Below are positions 37,999 to 48,770 of a DNA stretch of 64,000 bases, in pieces (position 1 is the stretch's first letter; every line of letters starts with the position of its first letter). This DNA is from Apostichopus japonicus (taxonomy: Eukaryota > Echinodermata > Holothuroidea > Aspidochirotida > Stichopodidae). Position numbers and translations under genes: made by a program. The DNA is taken from assembly GCF_037975245.1 (NCBI RefSeq), contig NC_092583.1, positions 167,764-231,763 on the forward strand, given 5' to 3'. Under the pieces are notes generated by a model. That model made no database searches, was not told the origin of the DNA, and saw nothing but the letters and a program-made list of their open reading frames with translations.

Positions 37999-40900
37999 AC
38001 AGGTCCAAAAATCGGGAACCGGGTACCCAAGAGTTGTTAACCGTCGGGTATCCAGGTATTTTCCGGGTAATTTATGGTCTCAGGTCAGGTCAGGTTTTGA
38101 ACTGACCATCAGCGGTCAGTTCGGTTGATCTGCTACTGGTACCCTGTAAACCAGTACTACCTGTTCCAGGGCCGGACCGTCGGCGGCTAAACCGACACCC
38201 CCATCAGAGCTCAGGAGGGGTCTGATGAGGAGGGTAGCTGGATACCCAGGTAGAATTAAAAAGCAAGATCTACCTCTAAGGGCGTATGAGCTAATTGGAG
38301 AGCCACCGGCCATCCAGCAGCGGTGGAAGGCAATGGCAAACTACCACCGTCTTTCTTTTGCCATGTATACCATGATGATGAGTACAACTAATGAGAGTAA
38401 AGCTATGACACTGGATAGTGAGACCCCCAGGCGTGAAGGTGTCTCAAATGCTACTGGGGAAGAGAGGCCAGATGGCATCATACCTTGCATCGATGACGCT
38501 GCTGCATCAAAGCCTGATGGAATTATGCCTGATGGAAGTGTAGTAGCCGATAACCCCAAGGATAATGATAACAGATGTAACCTCTGGAAAACAACTTTGA
38601 AAATTGGTACCTGGAATGTCAGGACAATGAACAGTGGGAAAATAGACATTCTAACAAGAGAAGTTGAACGATGTGATGTTAGCTTATGTGGTATATCAGA
38701 GATGAGATGGACAGGGAAAGGACATCTGACAACATCAAGCAAACATGTGGTTTACTATTCTGGATCTGAGAGTAGAAGAGAGCACGGAGTTGCAATTGTT
38801 GCATGCCTAGACGTGGCTAGATGTGTTCTCGGATACAACCCTGTTAGTGAAAGAATTATCACCATTCGCATCCAAGGGACACCTATGAATTTTACAGTTA
38901 TACAAGCCTATGCACCCACCTCTACATCGACTGAAGATGAAATAAATGCCTTTTATGAGCAGCTACAACTGACCATAGACTCAGTCAATAAGAGAGACAT
39001 CACAGTGATTATTGGGGATTTCAACGCAAAGGTTGGAAGACAGTGTACCAATAAAAATGTGATGGGTAACCATGGACTAGGAGAGCAAAATGAGAGAGGA
39101 GAACTGCTAATCGACTTCTGTCAAGAAAATGGCCTGATGATCCTTAATACCCTCTTCAAGCAACACCCACGTAGGCTATATACCTGGTCATCACCAGATC
39201 AACGCTACAGAAACCAGATTGACTACATACTGGTCCAAAAGCGATGGAGATCCAGCTTCATCTGTGCAAAAACCTATCCAGGCGCAGACTGTGGAACAGA
39301 TCATCAGTTTCTGGTTTCAACAATGAGGATAAAATTGAGAAGGGTCAAGAAGCCAAGAAAACCAGTGAGATTTGATGTCAGCAAGATCGATGACATGTAT
39401 CAAGTGGAAGTGAAAAACAAATTCCAGAGGTTGATGGAGATGGACTCAGAGGAATCCACCCCGAATGAGTTTTGGCAAGATGTCAAGCAGGTTGTATTAG
39501 ACACAGCACAGAAAACAATCCCCAAACGTAAGAACAAAAGGAAGCCCTGGCTCACAGAAAAGGTGTTCGACTTGGCAGATCAAAGACGGAAGGTCAAAGA
39601 AAAGGGACTGGAAAACACAGATACGAGAAGAGAGTATCAGGATTTATCTAGGAAAGTTCAGAAGCAGATCAGGAGTGACAAATCAGACTACATCAAGCAA
39701 AAATGTGCTGAAGTGGAACGTGATAGCTCTACAAATAACACCAAGGATATGTTTAAAAACATCAAGCTTTTGACTTCAAAACCCACCACCAAACTCAATG
39801 TCCTGAAAGATGAAGATGGCAACATCTTGACAGAAGAAAATGAAATTAAGACGAGATGGAAGGAATACTGTGAAAAGTTGTATGCATCCAAAGATGATGA
39901 CACACAGGAGGGTGAAGAAGATCAAGAATTTGAGGATGACCCAGACATTCTTCTCTGCGAGGTGGAGCATGCAATGAAGAAGCTAAGGAGGGGTAAAGCC
40001 CCAGGAGTGGACAATATCCAGGCAGAATTACTTAAGGAAAGCAGTAATGAGGGAGTTGCAGTAATTCATAGATTGTGCAACAAGATATGGAAAACTAAAG
40101 ATTGGCCAGAGGACTGGAAAAGGGCAGTGTTTCTTCCATTACCCAAAAAAGGTGATACAAGGGAGTGTGCTAACAACCGCACCATCTCACTCATCTCTCA
40201 TGCAAGCAAGGTCTTGCTCTACATAATTGCGGAAAGAATAAGAAACAAAATTGAAAGTGAGTTACCACCTGAGCAAGCTGGATTTAGAAAAGGAAGAGGG
40301 ACAAGAAATCAGATAGGAAACTTGAGGAATATGATGGAGGAAAACGCGGAGTTCCAGCAACCCCTTTTCCTCTGCTTCATTGACTACAGCAAAGCCTTCG
40401 ACTGTGTTCAACATCATAAGTTGTGGAGAATCATGAAAGAAATGGGCTTCACTACACATGTGATCATCCTGATAAATTCTTTGTATGAAGGTCAAGAGGC
40501 CACAGTTAGAACAGAATGTGGTGACAGCGACTGGTTTACAATAGGTCAAGGAGTGCGCCAGGGATGTATCTTGTCACCGTATCTCTTTAACATCTACGCA
40601 GAATACATCATGCGATTAGCTCTAGATGACTTTGTGGGACAGGTATCCATTGGAGGACGCCAGATAAATAATCTTAGATATGCTGACGACACTACCCTAC
40701 TTGCAAGAACAGCAGCAGAGCTTCAAGACCTTATTGAAAGAGTCAAGCAATCCAGTGAGGAATACGGACTGTACCTCAATGTTAAGAAGACAAAGGTTAT
40801 GATATGTGGAGGAAAGAATGACCATCATATTCAAGCTGATGGAGAGGATGTCGAAGTAGTCAACACTTTCAACTTCCTGGGCTCTCTGATTGTGGATGAT

Positions 40901-41467
40901 GGTGGATGCTCACAAGAAATACGACGGCGTCTCGCCATGGCTAGATCATCTGCTATAAACCTCACTGACATCTGGAAAGACAGAGGGATCTCAAGGAACA
41001 CCAAGATCCATATAATGAATGCTTTGGTCTTTCCAATCGCTACATATGGGTCTGAGACGTGGGCTTTGGGAGCAGTAGACAGAAAGAAAATCCATGCTTT
41101 TGAAATGTGGTGTTGGAGGAGGATGCTGAGGATATCATGGAAGGAACGTAAGTCAAATGATTTTGTCAAGAACCAAATTGGAGCGAAGGTTACCTTATGT
41201 CAGAAGATAGATAAGAACAAGCTGCAGTATTTTGGACACATTTCTAGGAGAGAAGGTGACAACTTGGAGAAGATCATTACCCAAGGTCATGTTGAGGGTC
41301 AACGAAAACGTGGTAGGCCAAAAGTTCGATGGGCTGACGGGATAAAAGAGATCACCGGCATGAACATCTGCGCAGCTCACCGATATGCCCAGGAGAGAAG
41401 TGGTTGGAACGTCATCATCAATAGGGTCACAAAGGGTCAGTCATGACTCATAGGATGACGACGACGA
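37999..41467 (+). mobile_element. RTE-clade (BovB-type) non-LTR retrotransposon, apparently near full length
   Basis: A CpG-richer leader (37999-38224) precedes one long ORF (38225-41446) and a very short tail ending in GATGACGACGACGAAT (41454-41469). Short 3' regions ending in trinucleotide-like repeats are usual in RTE elements. The leader/N-terminal stretch GGAAGGCAATGGCAAACTAC (38324-38343) resembles a motif I associate with BovB/RTE 5' regions. The left boundary is placed by base composition only. The element lies in the 25.6-kb intron in the same direction as the host gene. No target duplication was identified. Confidence 0.8.
38225..41446 (+). CDS. RTE-type endonuclease-reverse transcriptase polyprotein, uninterrupted
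   Basis: The 1073-residue product carries an APE-like endonuclease (about 125-365) and a reverse transcriptase (about 580-890). It would nick target DNA and copy its own RNA there. Endonuclease motifs are complete: GTWNVRT (128-134), SEMRWTG with Glu159, GDFNAKVG with Asp265 and Asn267, QIDYIL with Asp333, and CGTDH with Asp359-His360. Reverse-transcriptase motifs are also complete: GKAPGVDNI (590-598), QAGFRKGRGT (684-693), FIDYSKAFD with Asp720, GVRQGCILSP (776-785), YADD (819-822) and FNFLGSLI (882-889). A C-terminal RKRGRPKVRWADGI segment is typical of the clade. The wording matches BovB/RTE proteins, often labelled craniofacial development protein 2-like. No stop or frameshift is seen. 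Residues 1-120 are not conserved to my eye, so the true start may be a later Met. NNRTISLISH has Asn where Tyr is usual. Confidence 0.92.
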   Translation: MRRVAGYPGRIKKQDLPLRAYELIGEPPAIQQRWKAMANYHRLSFAMYTMMMSTTNESKAMTLDSETPRREGVSNATGEERPDGIIPCIDDAAASKPDGIMPDGSVVADNPKDNDNRCNLWKTTLKIGTWNVRTMNSGKIDILTREVERCDVSLCGISEMRWTGKGHLTTSSKHVVYYSGSESRREHGVAIVACLDVARCVLGYNPVSERIITIRIQGTPMNFTVIQAYAPTSTSTEDEINAFYEQLQLTIDSVNKRDITVIIGDFNAKVGRQCTNKNVMGNHGLGEQNERGELLIDFCQENGLMILNTLFKQHPRRLYTWSSPDQRYRNQIDYILVQKRWRSSFICAKTYPGADCGTDHQFLVSTMRIKLRRVKKPRKPVRFDVSKIDDMYQVEVKNKFQRLMEMDSEESTPNEFWQDVKQVVLDTAQKTIPKRKNKRKPWLTEKVFDLADQRRKVKEKGLENTDTRREYQDLSRKVQKQIRSDKSDYIKQKCAEVERDSSTNNTKDMFKNIKLLTSKPTTKLNVLKDEDGNILTEENEIKTRWKEYCEKLYASKDDDTQEGEEDQEFEDDPDILLCEVEHAMKKLRRGKAPGVDNIQAELLKESSNEGVAVIHRLCNKIWKTKDWPEDWKRAVFLPLPKKGDTRECANNRTISLISHASKVLLYIIAERIRNKIESELPPEQAGFRKGRGTRNQIGNLRNMMEENAEFQQPLFLCFIDYSKAFDCVQHHKLWRIMKEMGFTTHVIILINSLYEGQEATVRTECGDSDWFTIGQGVRQGCILSPYLFNIYAEYIMRLALDDFVGQVSIGGRQINNLRYADDTTLLARTAAELQDLIERVKQSSEEYGLYLNVKKTKVMICGGKNDHHIQADGEDVEVVNTFNFLGSLIVDDGGCSQEIRRRLAMARSSAINLTDIWKDRGISRNTKIHIMNALVFPIATYGSETWALGAVDRKKIHAFEMWCWRRMLRISWKERKSNDFVKNQIGAKVTLCQKIDKNKLQYFGHISRREGDNLEKIITQGHVEGQRKRGRPKVRWADGIKEITGMNICAAHRYAQERSGWNVIINRVTKGQS

Positions 41468-41527
41468 ATTTATGAAAGTATTCACCTGTATGTCATGAAC
41501 AACATGAAATGTGATAACTGAGGTCAA

Positions 41528-41822
41528 TTGTCCAATGGTAGTATTATACTGTATGTAAATGTCCAATGGTAGTATATATACTGTATGTTAATGTCTAATG
41601 GTAGTATATATACAGAACGTAAATGTCTAATGGTAGTATATATACTCTATGTAAATGTCCAATGGTAGTATATATACTGTATGTTAATGTCTAATGGTAG
41701 TATATGGCTAGTACTGTATGTAAATGGCCAATGGTAGTACTGTATGTATACTCTATGTAAATGTCCAATGGTATCATGTATATTGTATGTAAATGTCCAA
41801 TGGTAGTATATACTGTATGTAA
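41528..41822. repeat. About 32-bp AT-rich minisatellite, about 9 copies
   Basis: The unit TGTCCAATGGTAGTATATAT plus ACTGTATGTAAA is repeated with length changes (31-36 bases) directly downstream of the retrotransposon tail, about 60 bases away. Confidence 0.9.
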
Positions 41823-42711
41823 CAAAGGGAAGTCCCCTATACTAGGGACTATACCTGTAAGACTATAAGGTAAAAGGTCAAATGAAGTTAAGGTTTGTGA
41901 CTCTTTTGCTGTTAATGCAAGGGACAAATTTTGAATAGAAATCACTCCTGGCCAATTAAATGTTCATTGTCTCACTGCACCCAGGTGTATAAATTGGGAC
42001 TTGCAAGGTAAATATAATTGAGTGTACCAGTTTTTGGCTGCACCTTATGGGAAATCCCAAAGGACAAAGATGTGGTATATACTGTAGTGTTCCAGGAGCA
42101 ACATTTTGAATTGAGTGTAAAAAGTTGAGAAGTTAACCAACGTTGTGTATTTCCCTCTTGGTCGTGTGGACTGCATGACACATGTCCATGCAGTCTCTTC
42201 AAAATAATTGTCAGAAGTATTGAAGCTGCCTGGTATAATCCATGTCTGTGGCTCTGTTTGCTAAATTGAAAATAAATCCCTGAAAATGAACTATTCTCCT
42301 GTCAAGCGATTACCATTGGCAGTTGTCTATGCTCAAATTCTCTGGCAGTTTTATTTTTAAACCCCATTCAAATTGTATCCTTTCTTTCTGAACAAGTTGG
42401 ATGATAACAGGAAGACAGGTGACATGAAACTTGAGGATGTGGTGATACAAAAAAAAATTCTCTGACGCTTGTTCTTGCTTGGCTTTGGTTAAAGCTGCAA
42501 AGATATCTGCGTTTCTGAACCAGAAAGTGACCCCTTATTGATTGTTACTCTATCTCTCATCTGTATAATTTTAACATATTCTTGTAATATGAACGATGAA
42601 GAATGTTTATAAAGCTGGATATTTCTCTCAACTGTGAAGTTTTTGCTTTAGACTTGTGTCCAATTTTGTCAAAAAACAGTATAACAAGAGATAGTTCCAT
42701 AGTTTCTTGGT
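41823..42711. other. Intron stretch, no gene seen
   Basis: Unique AT-rich sequence without a supported exon. Confidence 0.5.
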
Positions 42712-44805
42712 ATTAATGGCTTAATGGAATAATATATCTGAATATAAACAGAACAGGCATAACGGAATGATATATCTGAATATGTACTGAACAGGCATAA
42801 TGGAATAATATATCTGAATATTATTGAACAGGCATAATGGAGTAATATATTTCTGAATATATACTAATCAGGCATGAAAGGAATAATATATCTGAATATT
42901 ATTGAACAGGCATAATGGAGAAACATATATCTGAATATATACTGAACAGGCATAATGGAGTAATATATCAGGATATATATTCTGAATAGGCAAAATGGAT
43001 AATATATCTGAATATATATACTGAACAGGGATAATGGATAATATATCTGAATATACACTGAACGATGATAATGGATAATATATCTGAATATACACTGAAG
43101 AGGCATAATGGAATAATATATCTGAATATATACTGAACAGGCATAATGGAGTATCTGAATATATATACTGAACAGGCATAATGGAATAATATATAGAAAA
43201 TATAATGAACAGGGATAATGGAGTAATATATTTCTGAATATATACTGATCAGGCATAAAAGGAATAATATATCTGAAAATATAATGAACAGGTATAATGT
43301 AATAATATCTGAATATTATTGAACAGGTATAATGGAGTAATATATATCTGAATATATACTGAACAGGGATAATGGAATAATATCTGAATATATACTGGAA
43401 AGGCATAATGGAAAAATATATCTTTATATAGACTGTACCTGTAGGCATAATGAAATATAAAAGATGAATAAATACTGAACAGGTATAATGGAGTATTAAT
43501 CTGAATATATATACTATAACTTATGCATAGTGGAATAATATATCTGAATTTACTGAACAGGCAAAATGGAGCAGTATACTGTTTATCTGAAAATATATTG
43601 AAAAGGCATAATGGACTAATATATCTGTTTATATACTGTACCTGTAGGCATAATGGACTAATATATCTGAATATAGTATATACTGAACAGGCATGATGGA
43701 ATAATATATAGAAAGTATAATGAACAGGGATAATGGAGTAATATATTTCTGAATATATACTGATCAGGCATAAAAGGAATAATATATCTGAAAATATAAT
43801 GAACAGGTATAATGTAATAATATCTGAATATAATTGAACAGGTATAATGGAGTAATATATATCTGAATATATACTGAACAGGGATAATGGAATAATATCT
43901 GAATATATACTGGAAAGGCATAATGGAAAAATATATCTTTATATAGACTGTACCTGTAGGCATAATGGAATATAAAAGATGAATAAATACTGAACAGGTT
44001 TAATGGAGTATTAATCTGAATATATAACTTAGGCATAGTGGAATAATATATCTGAATTTACTGAACAGGCAAAATGGAGCAATATACTGTTTATCTGAAA
44101 ATATATTGAAAAGGCATAATGGACTAATATCTGTTTATATACTGTACCTGTTGGCATAATGGACTAATATATCTGAATACAGTATATACTGAACAGGCAT
44201 GATGGATAATATATCTGAATACTGAACAGGCATTATGGAATAATATATCTGAATATACAGTACTAAAAAGGCAAAATGGAATAATATATGTGAATATATA
44301 CTGAACAGGCATAAAAGAATAATACATCTGCGTACTGCACCTGCAGGCATAATGGAATAACATATCTGAATATATACTGAACAGGGATAATGTAATAATA
44401 TCTGAATATATACTGCAAATGCATAATGGAGTAATATATCTGAATATATGAACAGGCATAATTGGAGTAATATATCTGAATTTATACTGAAAAGGCATAA
44501 TGGAATAATATATCTGAAGATAAACTACACCTGTAGGCATATTATGGAATAATATATCTGAATAAAAACTGAACAGGCATAATGGGATAATATATCTGAA
44601 TATAAACTGAACAGGCTGGCATAATGGATATACTGGAAAGGCATAATGTGATATCTTTATAAACTGAACAGGCTCAATGGACTATCATATCTGAATATAA
44701 ACTGAAAAGGCATAATCGAACGTTATATCTGAATATATATTGAACATGCATAATGGAATAATACATCTGAATATTTAATACTGAATTGTACTACTGAATA
44801 GGCAT
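42712..44805. repeat. About 38-bp AT-rich minisatellite, about 50 degenerate copies
   Basis: The unit GAACAGGCATAATGGAATAA plus TATATCTGAATATATACT varies in length and sequence. A block of about 0.5 kb is duplicated inside (for example AGGGATAATGGAGTAATATA at 43211 and about 515 bases later). Minus-strand frames of up to 194 codons rich in Tyr, Ile, Phe and Cys are artefacts of this composition. Confidence 0.93.
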
Positions 44806-44900
44806 AATTTATTATTTTTTAGACAACCAAATTTTGCTGTTCGTACAACCAAAATGTAAGGCCTGAATGCTTAAAAATTTGCCCTGGATTCCAACACAGG
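44806..44900 (+). repeat. Copy 2 of the dispersed GACAACCAAA repeat
   Basis: TTTTTTAGACAACCAAATTT followed by CAACCAAAATGTAAGGCCTG parallels 33903-34020 and 61975-62050. It immediately follows the 38-bp array. Confidence 0.5.
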
Positions 44901-46619
44901 TTTATGTTTCTTTTATGGCCAATAGCCCTATTAAATGTAACATGTAATATACCAACTATAACTTGCAACTCGCCATCTCCTCATTTACCCCTACATTGTA
45001 AATATAACCTTCTATTGCTGGGATATGTTGAGAGGCTTGACAAGACAAAAGAGACAAATTACTGCCAAAATTTATGAGTGTCTGGATTGGCCGGAAGCAT
45101 TGTCAAGGGAAATTATTTCTATTTCTATTTGGGATATTGTTAGACATTTGCTTTTGTAAAGGCATACAGTAGTTATGTATTGCGTTCATATTTGGTTCAA
45201 CTATGTGGAAAAACCTGAGTGTGCAGCGATTCACAACTTTTCCTGATATTGGAAACTTCTAAGCAAGAAAGTAGTATGCATGATACACATGAAGTGGTAA
45301 ATCTAATGGGATGATAAGAGGTAAAGCGTAGATATAGAGCCAATCAAGCAAGGATAAATGTATCTGTAGGATATGTTTGATGCATAAAGTAGTTGACAAG
45401 AGGTTATGGTAGGTAAATAGCCAATCAGGTGCGAGGATACATCTGTATCTGTAGGAAAGGATGTGAGGGAATGTGAATATGACGAGCACCTGTTTTCTTT
45501 CTCAAGAGTGTTATGAGAGTATTGGGGAGGGGGAGGGTTAGAAGGCTGCCCTACCCTTGCCAGATTGCTTTTGAGGAGAGAGAAGCATATTCACCCCTCC
45601 CAGTGACTGTGCTGATAGCTCACAAACACTCTAGCCACCTGCATCCTAAAGGGCTTATGGGCCATTCCATTCCAACCCCAACCCCTCCAACCCTTCCTGA
45701 GTCCTCTGCCTGAGATGAGTCCTTCTTCAATGAGTTAAAGTGGAGTATATCCAGGCTATTTACTACAGTAGGAGGGTTTTGGCTTTAAATATGTTTGTGT
45801 TACTAATAGAATGTTGTTTTACTGCCATCACACTGTACTCAATGTATTCCGTTATTTACTTTACAGTGCATGGGTCTATGCTTTTCCTGTTCATGTTGGT
45901 ACCTAAAATGTTTTATCTGCTACTATGTTACCTACTTTTTGATGCCAGGAGAGAATGGCAATGGCCAGGTTGTCCCCGTCAGAAAACTGATTTGATTGCC
46001 AGGTGCAAATAGAGATCAGTTGAAAATCTTGGGCTATTTTATCCATGACAATGCTGGCATTGATTGTATAAGATGAAGTTGTCCATTGGAATATATCCCA
46101 CTCCGTAGTGATATATTTCATAAACTGAAACCACCTTTGGCGTCACGGATGCAGGATAAAATTTCCACTACAGCTGCAAACTTTATGTCTTGCCTTTGTT
46201 TACTTTGACGAGCGGTACTGTGTAGGTCACAACAAATTTGTAAAGTCGCTTGGCACATCAGCCAAAAACATTTTGCTGTTAGCAAGAGATGTTATCTGCA
46301 GAATGGGATAGAGTTTTAGTGAGTCTGGAGACTGGGCACGAAAAAGGAGCTGCCATTTATGGATTTTGCTTCTGTCTATTTTTTGTAGGAACACCTAAGT
46401 TAAGAGTTCAGAAGAGTTTCATCACTCTGTCTTTATTTTCTTAAGGAAGTGTCAATTCTTGTGATGTCACAGTATTGATGGTTTACATTTAGTTCTATTT
46501 TGCAGTTTCAAGGTAAGTTGTATTTACAAACTATCTGTGATAGAAAGGATGGTATAGAGAAGGTAAAATGAAGAGACAGTTCCATTTTGTATTAATTTTA
46601 TTGTGGAAGTCATTGGTAG
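44901..46619. other. Intron stretch, no gene seen
   Basis: Unique sequence with a G-rich patch at 45523-45537. A pair of strong splice-like signals encloses seven bases near 46507-46513 (TTTTGCAG|TTTCAAG|GTAAGT). A 7-base exon there would break the phase match between neighbouring exons, so I do not call it. Confidence 0.45.
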
Positions 46620-47665
46620 ATATGGTTCTCCATCTCTTATGGGTGACATTATATTGCGTGTCATCTACTTACATATCTACAGTAGTGTTAAAGGTTATCC
46701 ATCTCTAATAGGTGACATTATATTGTGTGTCATCTACTTACATATCTACAGTAGTGTTAAAGGTTATCCATCTCTAATGGGTGACATTATATTGTGTGTC
46801 ATCTTCTTACATATCTACAGTAGTGTTAAAGGTTATACATCTTTAATAGGTGACATTATATTATGTGTCATCTACTTACATATCTATAGTAGTGTTAAAG
46901 GTTATCCATCTCTAATGGGTGACATTATATTGTGTGTCATCTTCTTACATATCTACAGTAGTGTTAAAGGTTATCCATCTTTAATAGGTGACATTATATT
47001 GTGTGTCATCTACTTACATATCTACAGTAGTGTTAAAGGTTATCCATCTCTAATAGGTGACATTATATTGTGTGTCATCTACTTACATATCTACAGTAGT
47101 GTTAAAGGTTATCCATCTCTAATAGGTGACATTATATTATGTGTCATCTACTTACATATCTACAGTAGTGTTAAAGGTTATCCATCTCTAATAGGTGACA
47201 TTATATTGTGTGTCATCTACTTACATATCTATAGTAGTGTTAAAGGTCATCCATCTCTAATAGGTGACATTATATTGTGTGTCATCTACTTACATATCTA
47301 CAGTAGTGTTAAAGATTATCCATCTCTAATAGGTGACATTATATTATGTGTCATCTACTTACATATCTACAGTAGTGTTAAAGGTCATCCATCTCTAATA
47401 GGTGACATTATATTGTGTGTCATCTACTTACATATCTATAGTAGTGTTAAAGGTTATCCATCTCTAATAGGTGACATTATATTATGTGTCATCTACTTAC
47501 ATATCTACAGTAGTGTTAAAGGTTATCCATCTCTAATGGGTGACATTATATTGTGTGTCATCTACTTACATATCTACAGTAGTGTTAAAGGTTATCCATC
47601 TCTAATGGGTGACATTATATTGTGTGTCATCTTCTTACATATCTACAGTAGTGTTAAAGGTTACT
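46620..47665. repeat. 69-bp minisatellite, 15 copies, open in one frame
   Basis: The unit GGTTATCCATCTCTAATAGG plus TGACATTATATTGTGTGTCATCTACTTACATATCTACAGTAGTGTTAAA has a 69-base period. As 69 is a multiple of three and one frame lacks stops, a 354-codon frame (46603-47667) of a 23-residue hydrophobic repeat results. There is no flanking coding context. Changes among copies include both silent (TTG/TTA, TAC/TAT) and replacement types (ATA/ATG, TAC/TTC, GGT/GAT). I regard it as a non-coding array. Confidence 0.9.
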
Positions 47666-48149
47666 GAATACAGGTTTGTGGCCTAAAGGCAATATGAAAA
47701 GAGGAATATCACACAATGCAAATACATATGTTGGCTTGTACTGTAATTAGGGGATTGACTTATTAAGGGCTAAAATAAGACATTTTGATGAGCACACCAC
47801 TCCATGTCATAGTTTGCACATATTTAGTGAGTTTCCAAGAATTATCAAAACTTCAAATGTGTATATCTTGGAAAAGAACAGAGATTTGTTAAAACTGTCA
47901 ACATATTTTGAATTTGGTTATCACACACAACAAATGTACTAAATATGGGACAAATTAGTTGGGTGTCCATAGAACTTTACAGGTATTACATGCCTGAATA
48001 TTGTGCTTATATTGCAACAATATCTTGGCACTTAATGCAATGGGAAGAAACTGTTGGGCAAGTTTGCTGCATTCCACCAAAAGGCATTAAAACATTGACT
48101 CATGCTATATTTGTTTTACAAGACAAATATCAACTGAAGTTTGGTATGC
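47666..48149. other. Spacer between arrays, no gene seen
   Basis: Unique AT-rich sequence with a chance 71-codon frame at 47945-48160 that runs into the next array. Confidence 0.45.
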
Positions 48150-48770
48150 AGCTGAATTGATCAACAACTGAGTGTTCCTTTCATTAATGTCTGTGTAGAA
48201 TACAAAACAGCGGAAATGATCAACAACTGAGTGTTCCTATCATTAATGTCTCTGTAGAATACAAAACAGCGGAAATGATCACCAACTGAGTATTCCTATC
48301 ATTAATGTCTCTGTAGAATATAAAACAGCTGAATTGATCAACAACTGAGTGTTCCTTTCATTAATGTCTCTGTAGAATACAAAACAGCGGAAATGATCAA
48401 CAACTGAGTGTTCCTTTCATTAATGTCTCTGTAGAATACAAAACAGCTGAAATGATCAACAACTGAGTATTCCTATCATTAATGTCTCTGTAGAATACAA
48501 AACAGCGGAAATGATCAACAACTGAGTGTTCCTTTCATTAATGTCTCTGTAGAATACAAAACAGCGGAAATGATCAACAACTGAGTGTTCCTTTCATTAA
48601 TGTCTCTGTAGAATACAAAACAGCGGAAATGATCAACAACTGAGTGTTCCTTTCATTAATGTCTCTGTAGAATACAAAACAGCGGAAATGATCAACAACT
48701 GAGTGTTCCTTTCATTAATGTCTCTGTAGAATATAAAACAGCTGAAATGATCAACAACTGAGTATTTTTA
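48150..48770. repeat. 59-bp minisatellite, about 10 copies
   Basis: The unit GATCAACAACTGAGTGTTCC plus TTTCATTAATGTCTCTGTAGAATACAAAACAGCGGAAAT has a 59-base period (for example 48541 and 48600). Variable sites include AGCGG/AGCTG and GTGTTCC/GTATTCC. Confidence 0.96.

Noticed and set aside
42864-44540. Minus-strand frames of 70 to 194 codons rich in Tyr, Ile, Phe and Cys
   Set aside because: They lie wholly in the AT-rich 38-bp array, start at different phases and repeat the same words. They are composition artefacts.
46507-46513. Seven-base microexon TTTCAAG between splice-like signals
   Set aside because: A 7-base insertion between the exons ending 30498 and starting 56077 would break the phase that otherwise joins them without stops.
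46603-47667. Gene for a 354-residue multi-pass membrane protein
   Set aside because: The frame coincides with 15 copies of a 69-bp tandem repeat, starts and ends at the array edges and lacks any unique coding sequence. Kept only as an observation.
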